DNA of 64,000 nucleotides from Ecdyonurus torrentis. Taxonomy: Eukaryota > Arthropoda > Insecta > Ephemeroptera > Heptageniidae. The stretch is from assembly GCA_949318235.1 (NCBI GenBank), contig OX439132.1, positions 25,535,294 to 25,599,293 of the forward strand, written 5' to 3'. This document shows positions 24,156 through 39,550 of the stretch, one piece after another; the stretch's first letter is position 1; each line of letters opens with the position of its first letter. A program made the translations under genes and the position numbers. The notes under the pieces were generated by a model that saw only the letters and a list, made by a program, of their open reading frames with translations, ran no database searches and was not told where the DNA came from.

Positions 24156-27100
24156 TAATTAATTAATATTATATAATATTCATACAAAATAATACAAATA
24201 TAATGAATAATTTATAATATGATTGATATATTATATTTAATATTATAAAATTCATTTGTAATTAATGAGTTTATATATTTTATACAAGTTTACATTATTA
24301 TGGTTTTAAGTGTAATCATGCATAGTATTTGTGTAACTTTTAGGTTTGTCTGTATATTAAATATTATTACAAATGCGTTCACTTCTAAAAAAAAAATTAT
24401 TATTATTTTGTTTTGTTAATTTTATGGTTAAATAATCAAATCATTATTTACTTAAAAAATACATGATAAAATCGCTTGTTATTGCTTTTAGTTTTGTTTC
24501 TATTATTACATAATGTATTACAATTTTTCAATACTTAAACATAACAAATTAATATATATTAAAAAAACTTTTATTATGGTAATTAGTTCTTAATAATAAT
24601 ACTACATAAATAATACTGAATGTATGATTAACTATAATTTATAGAACTCTATTTAATAATTCATTAGCAAGTTCAACTATACATTTACTTACTATATAGT
24701 ATTAATTCATATAATATATAAAACAATAGTTTTGAATATTTATAATACTATTTACATTGCATGTTATATAATATGCAAGTATAGTATAATATGCATCATA
24801 TTATTAATTAAAATATATTGAAATGTTGCAGAGAATGTTTTAAAACTACATAATTAATAAACTACTAAAAGTATACTTAATATGAGTTTAACTATAATAA
24901 TTATTATTTATATACGGCCATCCGTATTAGTTTTACTTTTTTTTTAATACACCTGAGTACTGAATTCATACAATAGCAAAAAAAAAAAAAAAAAAAAAAA
25001 AAAGTATTTTTAGATTAAGTTTAATAAAAAAAAGGTAAATTATAATACTAGTGCTATACTCTAAAGCCATTTTACTACTTTTATTATATTTTATACATAC
25101 AGTACCACATAATATAAGAGCGTATTGTATCTTTCTGTATGGCTTTGTGTTCTCCATCATCAATTTTAATTAATGTTTTGTTTAATTAGTCTACTTATAT
25201 ACAATGTTTCTTTTTTTCTTTTCTTTTTTTAGATTTTTTTTTTTTTTTTTTTTTTTTTTTGCTTAATGATGACATATAGTTACTTAATAATATATAATAA
25301 AAACATATTTTCTTTGACGTAAAAGAAGAGACTAAAAATTAACTATATTCTCTATAGCTGTGCTGTGCAGCAAAGTTATTTCTCTGCTGCATAGTTACTC
25401 TGCTGTACAGCAAAATTCCAACAACAAAATATTATTATGTTTCAGAAGTACATAATTTATTATGCTATATTTTTTGATAAGTTAATTAATTATTTTGTCT
25501 ATGTGTTAATAAACATTAAAAAAAAAATCCATTACATGATAACAAAAACAATAATGGACGATTTCGTTTCATTCATATGGTTTTATAAGTTTTATAGTTT
25601 CAAATTTTCATAATATTATTATGCGGTGACAATAATGAAGTTCAAAAATAGTAGTTTTAATCACGTAATTTTATGCTAATATTAAAGCTGATAATATGCT
25701 TCTAAATTTATTTTGAATATTTAAAATAATAATAATGAAATTGGAAAGTATAACTGTGGATTGCAAAATTTTAAATGACTTAAAATTTTGAATGTACATA
25801 CGTCATAATGTAATAAAATTATTTGTGATTGGTTTGCATAATGTTACTAAATCATCCCCATCCCTTATTTTCATTTTTCTGTACCTTACAAATCATATTG
25901 AATGCTGAAAAATCTTTTAATAATATAAAAATATATACGTAATATCAAATAAATGAAACGTTATATGTAATCTGAAAAAAAAAATGAAAATAAAGAAACC
26001 GACATATTTTTATTACATTTATAGTATTAATTTCCTATATAATAATAAAAACAATAATAATTCCATTTTTGATGATGTTAAAAAGGAGGGAGGAAGGGGT
26101 AGCAACAGACAGATATAAAATACGTAATTGTGCGTGCTTTTTCATTTTGTCATAGCTTTAAATACAGTAATTTCCTTCAAAAACGTTTCTTCCGTTTCCT
26201 TCTAACTTAAAAATAGCCTCACATTTTTTATATTTATATATATATATATGAAAAAAAAAAAAGGTTTCATTTTTTTTATGTCCTTAATATTGGCTTACCT
26301 AGCTGGCCACAATAAAACTTAATATCTTTATTCTCTTTTTGTACAGCTACTATATAAGTAAAAATATTATATATCTTTGTGACGACAGCAAAAAATATTA
26401 TATAATATTTTTTATATAAAAAAAAATCTTTTTTTGTAGAAAGAAATGAAAGAAACGTTGACTTTTATACACATGTATCAAGGGAATACAAGTGCATAAA
26501 GGTTGCATTTTGCTTTAGGGTTTGTTATCTTTACAAGGGTTGTTTTTTTCATGATACATATGCATTATTTATTTTTTTATATCAACAAAGGGTCACCATG
26601 TATATGTGTAATGAATTTCTTAGTATATTATTTTAGATCCAAGTTGTGCCAACTTGTGTATATTATGATGATTTGGATATAGGTTTTAAATTAAAATTAT
26701 CTGAATATTTATATTTTTTTTTACAGTAGTAGATTACATGATTAAAAAAAAAGTTTTTTAATTGAGAGAAAAAAGTGACAGTCGTGAACAAATACTGTCA
26801 TTGTCGTGCAATTCATTCAAAGCTTTTTTTGTTATATTATACCTTCTGTGTTATTGACTTTTTACATTTGCTCATTTCAGTTTAAATTGAGTCAATATAT
26901 AGATTCAAAGTTAAAGAAAAATAAATATATTATGAATATTATAAATATTTAAGTCTAAATATGTATTATTCATGAAATTATTTATATAGGAATTGATAGG
27001 AATAGTGGTATTTTTGTGTGCAATTTTAATGTTAAAGTGAAGAATATTTTTTCATACATTCTTGAAGTAGTAGCGTAAATATTGAATAATATTTTACTTA

Positions 27101-28392
27101 ATTTGAAAAAAAAGGAGGTGGAGAATACGTGAGTGTAAATTTAGCCATACAAATTATAAAAAATACTTGTTATATGTGTGAAATGTTGCATGGAAAAAAA
27201 TCCAAATTTTGGTGTATCCACAAGTGCGTGATAATGTATTTTACCATTCAAAAACTGGCACCAAATATGGATTTTAATCCTTATTAGAAAACTACTCGTT
27301 GAATTTGAAAGGTAAAATATATTATCACAATCATGTGTACAACATAATAACACGTTTCTCTACAAAAATAATATTTTATTATTGGGTATCTAATGCAATA
27401 TTAGATTTTACTGTAAAATATAGTGCAGCAGAACTTTGTATCTTCAGTGGTGAAAAGTGACAGCAGAGGCGATCTATTATAGTTATTTCTTCAGTCTATT
27501 TTCCGTACAATTAGAATCATTTAAAATTTATGTAACCGACGTATCGCGTAAGCTATAGTCATGAAAATAGGCTTTGTAAAAAAATAAAAAATAAATAAAA
27601 TAAAAAGGCACGGGCCTACTAATTAGCATAACAGAACTATTCTCGTAACGTTGATGTTGTTTGACACTTTTCCGCACTGAGGCTCAAAAATTTGAGTGAT
27701 GGTTAGTAAAAAAAAAAAAAAAGTTGATGACAATAAAAAAATAATAAATGATAAGCAACAAATTTCACCGGTAACACCGATTCCGTAATAGTAATGAAAT
27801 TTTAAAGCCTTCATTAGCTAGCGGTGTTTTGCATAGCCTCCTGGGTGATTTTTAAAGTATAAAGTTTTTGCCATTTAAAAACTAAAATGTAAAGGACCCA
27901 CTTCGTATTATTTTATGTTTTATTTGGTGCTGTAATTTTAAAGTTTATACCAAAAAGGACCTTAAATTTTTAATTGATTAAAGCAATAAAAACTACTTTT
28001 AATATACAGTATTCGTTAATACATATATACGAATCTACCAAAGCAAATCGCCTAACTAACAAGTTTAAAATAATATATTATATAAGCCATTACAAAACAA
28101 AACGGCGTATAATAAACTACAAATAATTGTTACTTTCAAATACAGTACAAATTTAATTAAAATTGACATATATGTTATATTTTATATCGTTTAAACTATA
28201 TGTACACTCCATTTATTTTTTTAAAAAATAGTTGTTGAACTCATTGTACTTTTTTTTTATCAATAATATACTCATTTTATTTTTATTTTTTATTCAGCTA
28301 TATTATATACTGTTATATAATGAATAAAAAAAATTACACATCATTGTGTACTGTATGTATAGTATAGAGCTATATATTTCATCCATTTAAGA

Positions 28393-28504
<112 letters not shown>

Positions 28505-29989
28505 AAAATAACAAAGCTTTTTATTATGTACTTTTTAACGTAAAACCTTTTTATATTTTACTTTATTGACAGAAATAAAATGTAAAAAATATATGATAAT
28601 GCAATGAGATACAATTTCAATTGATAATCCTACAGTACTAAAATGTAAAATATTATTTAAATATTGCTGTTGCAGTTTAAAAATTTATTTAATACACTGA
28701 AAAAAAAAAGTGTGGAATTAAACGTTAAATTTACAATTAGAGTTGTACGAATATTTTTTAGAGTATATTAAATTCTTGGAAATGGTGACAATACTATTAT
28801 AGGTAACTACAGGTAATAAAACTATAGAGTACCAACTTGTGTCAAAAATAGTTCATTTACCTATATGGTTATAAAACGGTTTATGGTTGGAAAAATAATT
28901 AATTTAATAATTAAAAAGAAGAAAAAAAGTAAAAACTTACATTTTTTTAATAAGAATTCTTTTTATCATACAATATTTTTATTTATAAAGAAGTTTTTAA
29001 ATTACCTCAAAATTGGAAATAAATTTTTAAAAAATTACTTTTTAATGTATAAATTCAATTTATTATGTCATTAATTTGTCTTAATGTTTGTCATTCAAAA
29101 AATGTAAAAAAATATCTAATAATTAGTTTGTGAATGGAAAATAAATAAGAATATTTTGTGATATGAATGTGTATAAAATTATAAATTCCTTTAAATATTA
29201 ATAATCATTTTTCAGTGTAGTTTGAAGTATTGTAATATAATGCTAGTATTTCAATTTACTAAAGCATTATTACATCCCATTTTTAATGCTGCTGCTGCTT
29301 TTATTTAATGGTAACCATAGAGATAACTATGTTCCTCGTTATATAGAAGCAAAAAAAAATCGTTTCTTTTGTGCAAAAAAAAAAAAAAAAAAAAAAAAAA
29401 AGGAGCTAGAAAAACCTTATAGTTGCGAACGAAAAAGCACGTTTTATATAAAAAAATATATATTATGATATCTCTAGAGTTTTGTAATATACGCACTACG
29501 CAGAGTATTGTTATTACTATATTTCTTGTACTTCTTCTCGCGTTAAAAGTTAAAACAAGAAAAAAAGAAAGCTATATCAAGTATTTATTTTTATTGTAAA
29601 GAAATTCAACACGTTAATATATTTTTCACCGACAGTGTGTTTCATTTTATTATAGAATATCAGTATATCATTACATTTTGATATTTTGTATGATATTCAG
29701 TATAAAATTGTTGTCTAAATTATACAGCTTGATTGGTTTCTAAAAGGTTATTATATTCAACCCCGCCTAATATATTGTGAAACATTTTAACACTCAATTT
29801 GTTGTCGAATGTGTTGTTATATGGAAAGTTCACGTAAATGTCAAACCTCATACAACAAAACATGTGGGATCATGTCTGTAAGTTAGTTTGTATGTGATAC
29901 TTGCTAATATATTGTTGAACTTTCATCATGGTTTGGAGAAAATCTTAATCGTGTTAATTAATTTTTTTTTTACTTCTTGGCTCATTTAT

Positions 29990-30294
29990 TTAACGCACCT
30001 TGAACAAAAAAACTTGTCCTAACATACCTGAACGTTGATTTGGCTGAAGTAATTGATTTCTAATTTATTTTCCATTGATAAAATGGTGCGTGCGGACACT
30101 GACGTCACAGCTCGCTTGTTTTACGCGCGCGTGGACCATATACGAGCTACGACGACTTAATTAGTCCGCACGCACTATTTTGTGAATGGAAAATAAATTA
30201 GAAATAAATGACTCTGACCAAATACACATTGATTTTCAGGTATGTTAGAACCTTAGTCAAATTTTTTTTTGTCCGAAGTATTCTACGCCTTTAA
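29990..30294. mobile_element. TTAA-bounded fold-back MITE, family A copy 3 (more diverged)
   Basis: The left end is TTAACGCACCTTGAAC: the GGCGTAGAAC part of the tip is lost. The right end is TTCTACGCCTTTAA. TGACGTCA survives in the left arm (30100-30107), while the right-arm partner has decayed to ACGACGACTTAA. The block TTTATTTTCCATTGATAAAA and its inverse are present. The element sits only about 170 bases from the CUB exon at 30467, on its 3' side in the sense of transcription. Confidence 0.8.
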
Positions 30295-30466
30295 ATATTT
30301 TATTTGATATTTTTTTATACATTCGCATTAGTACTTTATTTTTTCTTTCAAAGTTAAAATAGATCCATCAGTTTCAATTTTATTCAGATATAAAATTCTG
30401 GTCACGTAGGTAGACTACATCAATTGATGCTTAAGTTATGACCATCCGTGCAAATTTACGACTTAC

Positions 30467-30579
30467 CTGTGTGCTCCACCCGCTGTCCACCTCTTGCTTG
30501 GAAACCGACCACTGGCTGCTCGATGGGGGTGAAACTGAAGTAGGCGAGGAACTGAGATCGAAGGGTCGACTCTGTCACC
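30467..30579 (-). CDS. CUB-domain protein, internal exon (end of CUB1 and linker)
   Basis: This exon is 113 nt, with acceptor TATTTCAG and a strong donor CAG|GTAAGT. After the split Arg codon it reads VTESTLRSQFLAYFSFTP, the closing strand of CUB1 (the usual end is a hydrophobic F-x-A-x-F/Y run). It then reads IEQPVVGFQARGGQRVEHT, a linker before the next domain. It is too short to stand out as a long open frame. It was found from its GC content and because it joins both neighbouring exons in phase. It is separated from the previous exon by an 11.8-kb intron and from the next by 15.6 kb. It ends with one base (G), completed by AA of the next exon to give Glu. Confidence 0.85.
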
Positions 30580-30721
30580 CTGAAATACAAATAAAATTTA
30601 GCTTCTTTTAAAATAGCTTTATTTCATTGAAATTACTCAAACAATGGGATAAAACGTTTTTATGGTTTTTATCTAATCTAAGCTCTAAAATCTCTATTCA
30701 TATTATGATTTTAATTTTTAA

Positions 30722-30759
30722 TCTCTCTCTCTCTCTCTCTCTCTGCTCTGCTCTGCTCT
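30722..30759. repeat. (CT)n followed by (GCTCT)n
   Basis: A 12-unit CT run followed by three GCTCT units. It is ~140 bases 5' of the CUB exon at 30467-30579 in the direction of transcription. Confidence 0.9.
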
Positions 30760-33700
30760 TTAGTAAGCAAAAAAAGAAGCTTAAGGAAAAGATAAAAATC
30801 CATGCTTCTTAGTGCCAATTATAACAAATACAATGCCTAACAGACATAAAAATTATTGCTTATTCAAGTGTATATAAATAAACATAATTCAGAAAAAAAA
30901 AGTTAAGCACTTAGATATTTTCAAGAACTTGGATTTTAATAATAAAACTAATAATAAAAAAAAATGTACATGCCTGCTAATAAATATTTAATTTTCCATT
31001 GTATAGTTGCTGCAAGGAAATTTCTATATAATATATAATGAAAATTTGTCTTTAATTTAAATTTCATTAAAATTCTACGAAAAGCAGACGTTATGAGAAA
31101 TAAAGTTAATTTTATTAATTTATGAAATACCTAATAATCACAAAACTAAAATATCTGAAATATGTAAAATAATATTATTTTATTATTTTATTTTATTTTT
31201 TATCATTTTTATGTTTAAAAAAAAGGTATATGGTTTCATAAAACAATACTTTAAATGTGGTATATTTATACAGTATTTTTACAACTATGGCATAATACAG
31301 TAACAATGATACATTATCTAACTTTTAGAGAAAAAAACATGCATAAATTTTTTATAATATAATAATTTTTTAGTAATTAAAAAAAACTTTATCTATGTTG
31401 TTCTATGATTTTTTTCATTTAATAAAAGCTATGTTTTATGTGTACAGTATATTTAAAATATACCTTTTAATATAACTAAATTAACTTTGCTTTTGTACAA
31501 AGTAGAAAAATAAAAGTAACCTTAAATAAGTATGAAAAGTTTCATAATAATAAAAACAAAAAAGGTCCACTTTTAATATTATTATTTTTAATTACGTTAA
31601 AATGAAGCTATATTATAGCGCAAAGTAGTTAAAAAATTAGTTCATATAATAGCCTAGATTTCTAACAAATAAATAAATTAATTCATTTGTTTTTAGGTAT
31701 TAAATTTTTATTTATATTTTTACATGAAATTTAGTTAGCAGTTGTTATGATAAATTTAAAAATAAAATTTTAATACATAAGTATTTTTTATTGTTTAGAA
31801 ACCGTAATAAATAATACTTTAATCGTATTATTTTAATTCCAAACTAATTCAAATATTTAAAATACGAATGTCCCATATTTAATATTCTATTTGCTTCAAT
31901 ATGTCAAATTTAAAAAATACAATTGTGGTTTTTTATAATGTACAGTATACTTTCAATCAAGTTTTTTTTTTTTTTTTTTTTTAAGTTTACTTTATATTTA
32001 TTTATTATTATAATTTTTAACTTGCGAAACAATTAAGGTTGTGATACCATTGATGATAAAATTTTGAAATGTATGATTAATACTTACTTGGGTAATTTTG
32101 GGTATTTATTCTAAAAGCTTTATGTTTGATATTATTTTACAATTTAAATACGGTATACCTATTTGTGATTGATTATTTTATGTTATATGCATCAATCATT
32201 AGAGCACCCCCCTTCAGTTTAAAAATTGACATCATGGACATTGTTTAAGTAAGTATTACCTTGAATCGTGCAGCTCTAGAAACTCAATGTTATAATATAG
32301 TGGGTTTTATATATTTAATGATCTCGTAACTATTATGAATATATCTATCTAATAAGTGTATAGTATTCTTAAAAAATAATTTTACTATGGTTGTTATTTT
32401 TTACTGTATTGAATGCTACAACAGAATTTTATTGCGTTGCGCAAGTAAAAAAACGAAAATACTAGCAATTTAAATATTGAATAATAAAGGTATTTTTACA
32501 CATTTTTTGGAAATTGAATATTCATAAAAACGCAAATTAGATTTATATGGTAAACAGCTAAGTTTCATCAAAATTTCTTTATTTCTAAAAATCTGACGTC
32601 TGCATTGAAAAATTAATAATAATAATAAAATAAAAAATGCAGAATTTTTCATTTCCGTTCCATAATAAGTTTATATAAAATTGCATAAAAATATATTTAA
32701 AAGCAAGGTAAGGAAAAAAAAAGTTAATAAAGTTTCTAGAAGGTGACAAATTGAAGATGAAGATATTAAGACGTAACAGCGAGAAACAAATGAAAGAGGA
32801 AAGAAAATGGGTTACAAAAAAAATTTAAATTTTTATACTCACGGGAAATTGACTTTAAATTTTGTTGGCAAAAAGAAATATTGTAACGAAATATTTTTGC
32901 ACACAGTATTTATTAAATTTAAGTTTTTTTATATAAATATAAATTGATAGAATTTTGTACGTATTTCTTTAATTTCCTGTTTTGGTACAACAAAGAATGT
33001 GAAACGCAATATTCGTATTAAAAAAAAAAAAAAAAAAAAAACTGTAATCTTGTACAGTCTGAGTCAAATAAATTCGGATCATTTCCAACCTATTGCTTTA
33101 TTAGTTTAATTATATTTTTTTGAGATAATTAAAACAAATTTAAAGATTTTATATTTATTATACTTATTTAGCGGTAAATGATGGATGCCGTGTGATAAAA
33201 ATAAAATCGAACCATTTAATTTAAAAAAAGTTACAGTTAAGATTCATTTATATAAATATAAATTTCACTTTCTTTTTTCTTCTTTCTTATTTTTTTGTGT
33301 AATAGGAAGGATAAAAAAAATACTGATGAGAAAAATAGCTCAAATGATTGCAAGTATATCAGCTAACATATTGCTTTTAACGATTTCTAGAAGAAAATAT
33401 AGATAAAGTGTTTATGTCTATTTGTAATAGTACGTAATGTATAATCTAGACTTTTAATTGAAATTGATTTTTTAAACAGGCGAAGTGAATGATGAGAGAC
33501 CAGTCTAGACAAAATTAACTCAGAAAGATAATTTTTATTTCAATCTAATATACACCTTGTTTAAATAATTATATAACACGAATGACTTAAAATACCATGT
33601 GTATATCTGTATAGTATGTTATGCATAAAATGAATTTATCAAAAATAATTTGTAAAGTTTTACATAATATTTTGTTAAGTGTGGCATGAGTTTAAAAAAT

Positions 33701-33826
33701 ACATATTTTATTCCCTTTTCGGCTACGATACAGAACTGAGGAACATTTCAAATATACATATTGCTGTATTAATATACATAGACACAAGATTTACGTCAAT
33801 ATATTGTAATTGTGGAGTCTTACTTG

Positions 33827-33828
<2 letters not shown>

Positions 33829-33925
<97 letters not shown>

Positions 33926-33976
33926 TCTCTTTCTCTTTCTCTTTCTCTTTCTCTTTCTCTTTCTCTTTCTCTTTCT
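33829..33976. repeat. Compound (CT)n(CTTTCT)n microsatellite
   Basis: A ~90-base CT run passes into nearly ten exact six-base units (CTTTCT/TTTCTC). The sharp change of unit suggests that one point mutation in the run was spread by slippage. Overlapping open frames on both strands are artefacts. Confidence 0.97.
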
Positions 33977-34091
33977 GTCATTATTTTCATGATGTGTACT
34001 AAAATAGTATCGAATGGAAATGAACTGAGAGATTTTGAGTCGTTCATTGTGGGTGTAGTAAGGTTCGTTGACAAGAAAGTAATATCCGCCA

Positions 34092-34115
34092 TCTCTCTCT
34101 CTCTCTCTCTCTCTC
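34092..34115. repeat. (CT)n microsatellite, short
   Basis: Twelve CT units. Confidence 0.9.
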
Positions 34116-34753
34116 AGTAAGATGATGAAATTGACATCTCTTCACACTTTTGAGCAAAAATCTTAAACATATTTGACAAACTTTGTGACTTACATTTCTT
34201 GATCTTTTAAAAGATATACATATATACAATAACGCACTTTTAAACTATATTTTATCACAATTAAGTAATAGTTTATTAGTTTTTCCTGTTTTCCGACACA
34301 ATCAACTGTTTCTAAAATAATAAAGCTCCGATGCAAGTTGACTTATTTTTTGTACTTCCTCTAGAGGTTGATTATAAATATGGAGATATGCACATCGTTT
34401 ATAGATCGCTATACTTATGGTAATTAATCTCTGCTGTAATTAATAAAGTTTTAATAAGTAACGGAAAATTACGTCGTAATTAAAATGAGCTTGAGCAATC
34501 TTTTTACTTAATTATCTATTCAAGGTTGTTAATTATTCTGGATTATTATTTTTTCTCTAAAAAAACGCATTTCTCTACAAAATAATGATTAAAATATCTT
34601 TTTCTTTTTAATTCTATAACTGTACTAAATATATTATAAATGGTGAATTTGCAAATATTAGTATTGAAATGCATAAAACTTTACAGAGAGAACACAATAC
34701 TCAGTGGTAATACATTTGTTACCAATACAAGTAAATATATATTATCGACTTTT

Positions 34754-34794
34754 GGCGAACGTTTGGTGAACTACCTGGATAGTTGCCTGTTCAC
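34754..34794 (+). repeat. Dispersed motif copy 1 (ACTACCTGGATAG)
   Basis: GGCGAACGTTTGGTGAACTA followed by CCTGGATAGTTGCCTGTTCA closely matches 39707-39748. The stretch that follows also contains an inverted pair, CATTTTACTAAAAAACAG and TTTTTTAGTAAAATG (34831-34966). This may be a fragment of an unnamed repeat family. Confidence 0.5.
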
Positions 34795-36218
34795 ATGTAC
34801 TATCATTTTTATAGACTCGCCTTTGTATGGTCATTTTACTAAAAAACAGAATTTTTATTGGCAAATGGGAATAACATGTATTTATATAGAGTTTTGCGTC
34901 AACTGAAATCTCCATCTGATTGCATTGAATCGCCATAGGTCAATAGAATTTTTTTTTAGTAAAATGACAATATCACAACGCAGTGGCTGTTTAGGTCACT
35001 ATTCAACTTTTATATATATATAATTTATATATATATATATATATATATAATTTGTTACTATATTGAATTAACTCTTCAGTTGTCACAAAGTGCCATCATA
35101 TTGTCAGTTGACATGAATATATTTCAACAATGAGCTAAAAAAATTTACGGACATAACTGATAGATAGGAAGCTTGTGTTATGATTATGATAACATTACAA
35201 AATATAACGTTGCATTAAATATATCCCGAGTTTCAAAGGTAAGCATATTAAAAAAAATAATAATAATATCATAGAATTTCGATACTACAGTATAATTTTT
35301 TTTTAATATTATAAACTGCGCACTGTATTACAAACCTTTTTTTTTTTCTTGGTGGAAATAAAAAAGGTAAACATAGAAAAAAAAAATATTTAAAAGAATT
35401 TTTTATGAATTATAAATTGATAAATGTGTTACGTTGATAAAAAAAATACTAATAACATGTTAATTATCTTGCATTAAATTCATTAGAGTAGAAGTGATGA
35501 AAATGGAAAGGAATATTATGTATACGTATATGCGAACGAATTAATTGCATCAAGGTTGCGTGCTGAGGTGTTAAATTATCAATATTTCAAGATAGATGAA
35601 CAGAAAATGCTATCATGTTTCATGTTATGGGAAATGAATATCATTTGCTGCATGTTTATGTACGTGGAAAATTGAAATCAAAGTAAACTGCAATGTTCAT
35701 TAATTTTTAATATATAGTGCTATGCATGATGTCAATTTTAATAAGACTACGATGCATTTTATATATAGGCATTAAGAGCAAAATCCAAGTCTCAGAATAG
35801 ATCTTATATGATAGTACTCTTACATTTAAGTAAAAGGTAGGGAGAAAAAAAAACGTAATAAAAGATCGTATATATTACCAATTAAAATTGAGAAAGAGTT
35901 TATCTATACAAATTATGATATATTTTTCTTCTCTTTCTTGTTGAGAAGTTTTTATTTTAGCACTTGAACCTTAAATTAACCAAATTCATGGTCAGTTACT
36001 ACGTTTTTGAAATAAGAATCTACAGCCTTTTATGCTTTAATTGTACTAATTGAGCACTTTCCCCTTAACATAAAAGGACTTCTTTTTACTTAAAAAAACA
36101 CTATATATAAAAATCTTTTTTACAACATACAATCTTTTTGCTTCTCGTAACCGCGTTTCTTTTTTAAAAGTACATTTAAATTAAGCATAACCTTAAACCT
36201 CAAAATTCTGCATGTTTA

Positions 36219-36408
<190 letters not shown>

Positions 36409-37465
36409 GATGTTATTCCTAATGTAATGAATTTCAAAACATAAAGAAAAAATATATAAAAAAATCACAAAAAAGAATGAAAGAAAAGAAAATTATTCTA
36501 GTAAACATAAACCAGTTAAACGTGAAGGTGAAAAAGGGTTGAAGGAAAGGGTGGACGACGTTTATATAGATTGATACACCAAGCTTGAAGCAAGCAGGAA
36601 AAAGTTATTATTATATACAAAGAGGGGAAAACGTCAGAGAGGCGCCTTACTAGATGTTATAGAATCAGAAATTGAGCTGTTTTTACATGTAGACTAGCAG
36701 GCGCCGCTTTGAGCAAAAAAAAAAAAAAAAAAAAAAAAAAAGTAGAGAAAGGAGAGAAACTACAAAACATTATATCATTGTAGAGAATCTAGTGATAAAA
36801 TATTGAACAAAATTTGTATGGTTGTAATATATTTATTTACAATTATACTTTTGTGTTTGTGATACTCTGGGGAAGAAAATAATATCAAAATATTAAATGT
36901 TTTAAATAAATGTATATCATATCATAATGTTGTTTAACATCTACAATACAACAATATTTAAAACTAATGTTGACCCTTTATCCTTATTTCTAAAATATTT
37001 TTGAACTGACAATTTTCCAATTATAAAGCTAGGTACAATTATCTATACCAACATTTTATTTTCTACAAAATAAGAATTTATTTTATGTTTATTATTTGGT
37101 GATATTGTTATATTCTAAATATCTTTTTTCTTCTTTTTAATAATACTGCAGATTTTTTCCACAAAAAAAAAAAAAAAATTATAAATATTATATAACGCTT
37201 TAAACATCATTAAAATATATATTGTTGATGGAGTTCGCAATAAAATTACTGAATGATAAACAATATACAGTATATGATGACGATATGATAATTTAATCGT
37301 TTAACACGAATAAAATGCGAATTCAGGATTTAAAAATGGAATTAAAAATATCATCAAGATTTTTCAGACATATATTGTTTATGACGTACAGCGTGTTGTA
37401 GTTGTATGTGTTGAATAAGCACTCGCACAGCATTATTTTAGCTCAGTTTACTGGAATGTAGGGAG

Positions 37466-37467
<2 letters not shown>

Positions 37468-37514
<47 letters not shown>

Positions 37515-37876
37515 AATACAAAATTTTACGATTATAATTTGAAATTCAGTTTTTTGTCTGCTTCTGCTTTTCCTTTTGTGTGTGTATACAGGATAATCCG
37601 TCCTATACGTGAATCAGCACAATATACAATTTTTACCACCTTTTATTTCTATGGGTAAAATTTAAAATATTGATTTATTTGAAAGAATGCAAAATTTTAA
37701 GCAAAATATTCAAGCAAAACTTTCTGTGGCATAAAGAGTAAGATTTTTAAAGTATTAATTAACAATTTATTATGGAAGTGGAATAGTATAGTCTGAATCA
37801 TATTCAATTTCTTTGCATTTAGAAAATATCTTCATAAATTTCTTACGTTTATAGGTAAAGCCATTATGAAAGGTTT

Positions 37877-37956
<80 letters not shown>

Positions 37957-38121
37957 AAGGAGTACATTATTACCTTTTTTGTAAGATTTATAAGAGGTAA
38001 AATTTTACGTGCTATGTTATTAATAATGAAAAAAAGTTACTGCTTTTATTTAAATTAAAATCTTATAATTAATTTAGCATAGGCGAGAGTATCACATTTA
38101 CCAAAGTTCATCATGATTAAA

Positions 38122-38152
<31 letters not shown>
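37468..38152. repeat. Cluster of three (GA)n microsatellites
   Basis: GA runs at 37468-37513, 37878-37955 and 38123-38152 lie within 700 bases. All have the same orientation and are separated by unique AT-rich sequence. Confidence 0.95.
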
Positions 38153-38156
<4 letters not shown>

Positions 38157-39205
38157 GAGGGTGACAAAGAGATATTAGTAGCTTGCCAAAGGGGGGATTA
38201 TCTCCCATCGTAAATAGATCATAATCATCATATAACATCCATATATTACATTCATGTACCGTATATACGTATACATTTCTGTAATCAAATAAATTATGTT
38301 GCTAATATATCCGTACGTGAGAAACAAAGTAACGAAAAGTTGAATTATAATTACGTTTTGTGATACGGTTGCATGGAATTCATTTATAATTTCTATAACT
38401 TTCATCGGATACGAGTAAATGTTTTTTTAAGCATTATATTATTATTATATTTTTTTACAGATTTTAAATTATAGCAAATTAAGTATTTTGAAACGTTTAA
38501 AATCAATATGAAAAAAAAAATCAATTAATTTTTTTTTGTACGATTTGTGATCCCTAGGATATATTTACGTTAGCAATCCTTTGGGTATAATATTATTTTA
38601 GAATATAATCTGTGCCAAAAGCATAGTAATTGCCATAATTAACGGTGTTTTACGCTTCATTTTGCATAACTTTCTGTAGTAGCTACGGGGCAAATAGGTA
38701 TTTTGTTCATTATTCCTATTTTTAATTTGTAGCTAATAATAGAAAATGAAATAATAATAGTAAATACAATTACGCAAAAAAAAAAAAAAAAAAAAAAAAA
38801 ACTATTTTCATAAACAAAATTTAGTCTAAAAAGTTATTGAAATTCAGAATTATCTACTACAAATTTATTACCAGTGTCATAAAATTATATTATTATTTAT
38901 TTATTTAGTATAAATTATGATTTAAATATTATTGTGAACGGTGTGACAATATAGTTGTAAATTACATAAATAATTCATTTTATTTTGTTGTGTATTACGT
39001 GACTTGTAAGTGAGATAATTTATCTACAATTTAGAATACGTAACATCTGTGAGCAGACCAGATATTATATTGATTTCACAGTTGTATTATACAAAGGTAT
39101 AATATAGCGTGGCAAAGTTAAATATAAAGCAAGTTTATAATTGTTGTCACTGTATTCACTTGTAATAAAGCTTTTTTTTTAAATTGTATACTCACTTTGT
39201 GTTGA

Positions 39206-39550
39206 TTAAAGCCATAGACCACATAAAACAACAAGTGCTTTTTAATGAATAAACACGAAATGGGATCTTCAAAACTGATGATAATTTTTACCAGAATGCT
39301 AATGTAGCCCCACGAGAGAGCGTGAAAATACTGTAAAGTATGTAATTTGTGTGACTATTCATGTTTCTGACGTCAGAAACATGCAAAAGTTAATAAAAAA
39401 TTGTTGTGCAGGTTGCATAAATCGAATTTTTCTGATCACTGGTAACTGAGCTACAGTTGGGTTTTGAAACAAACTAAAGTTATTTATGTAAGTCCGATCA
39501 AGTGTTTTGTGATATAAATACCTATGTTTTTCTTCTGGTCTATTCCTTAA
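39206..39550 (-). mobile_element. TTAA-bounded MITE, family B copy 3
   Basis: This full-length copy is in the opposite orientation to the others. It starts TTAAAGCCATAGACCAC on the plus strand and ends TGGTCTATTCCTTAA. TGACGTCA is at 39368-39375 within GTTTCTGACGTCAGAAAC, an 18-base perfect palindrome. It lies in the 11.8-kb intron. Confidence 0.85.

Noticed and set aside
33679..34120. Several 60-107 codon frames rich in Ser-Leu, Arg-Glu or Phe-Ser repeats
   Set aside because: They are translations of (CT)n/(GA)n and CTTTCT microsatellites. The same artefact occurs at 1104, 11480, 13679, 16552, 21677, 23324, 36193, 37770, 46942, 48966, 61850 and 62625.
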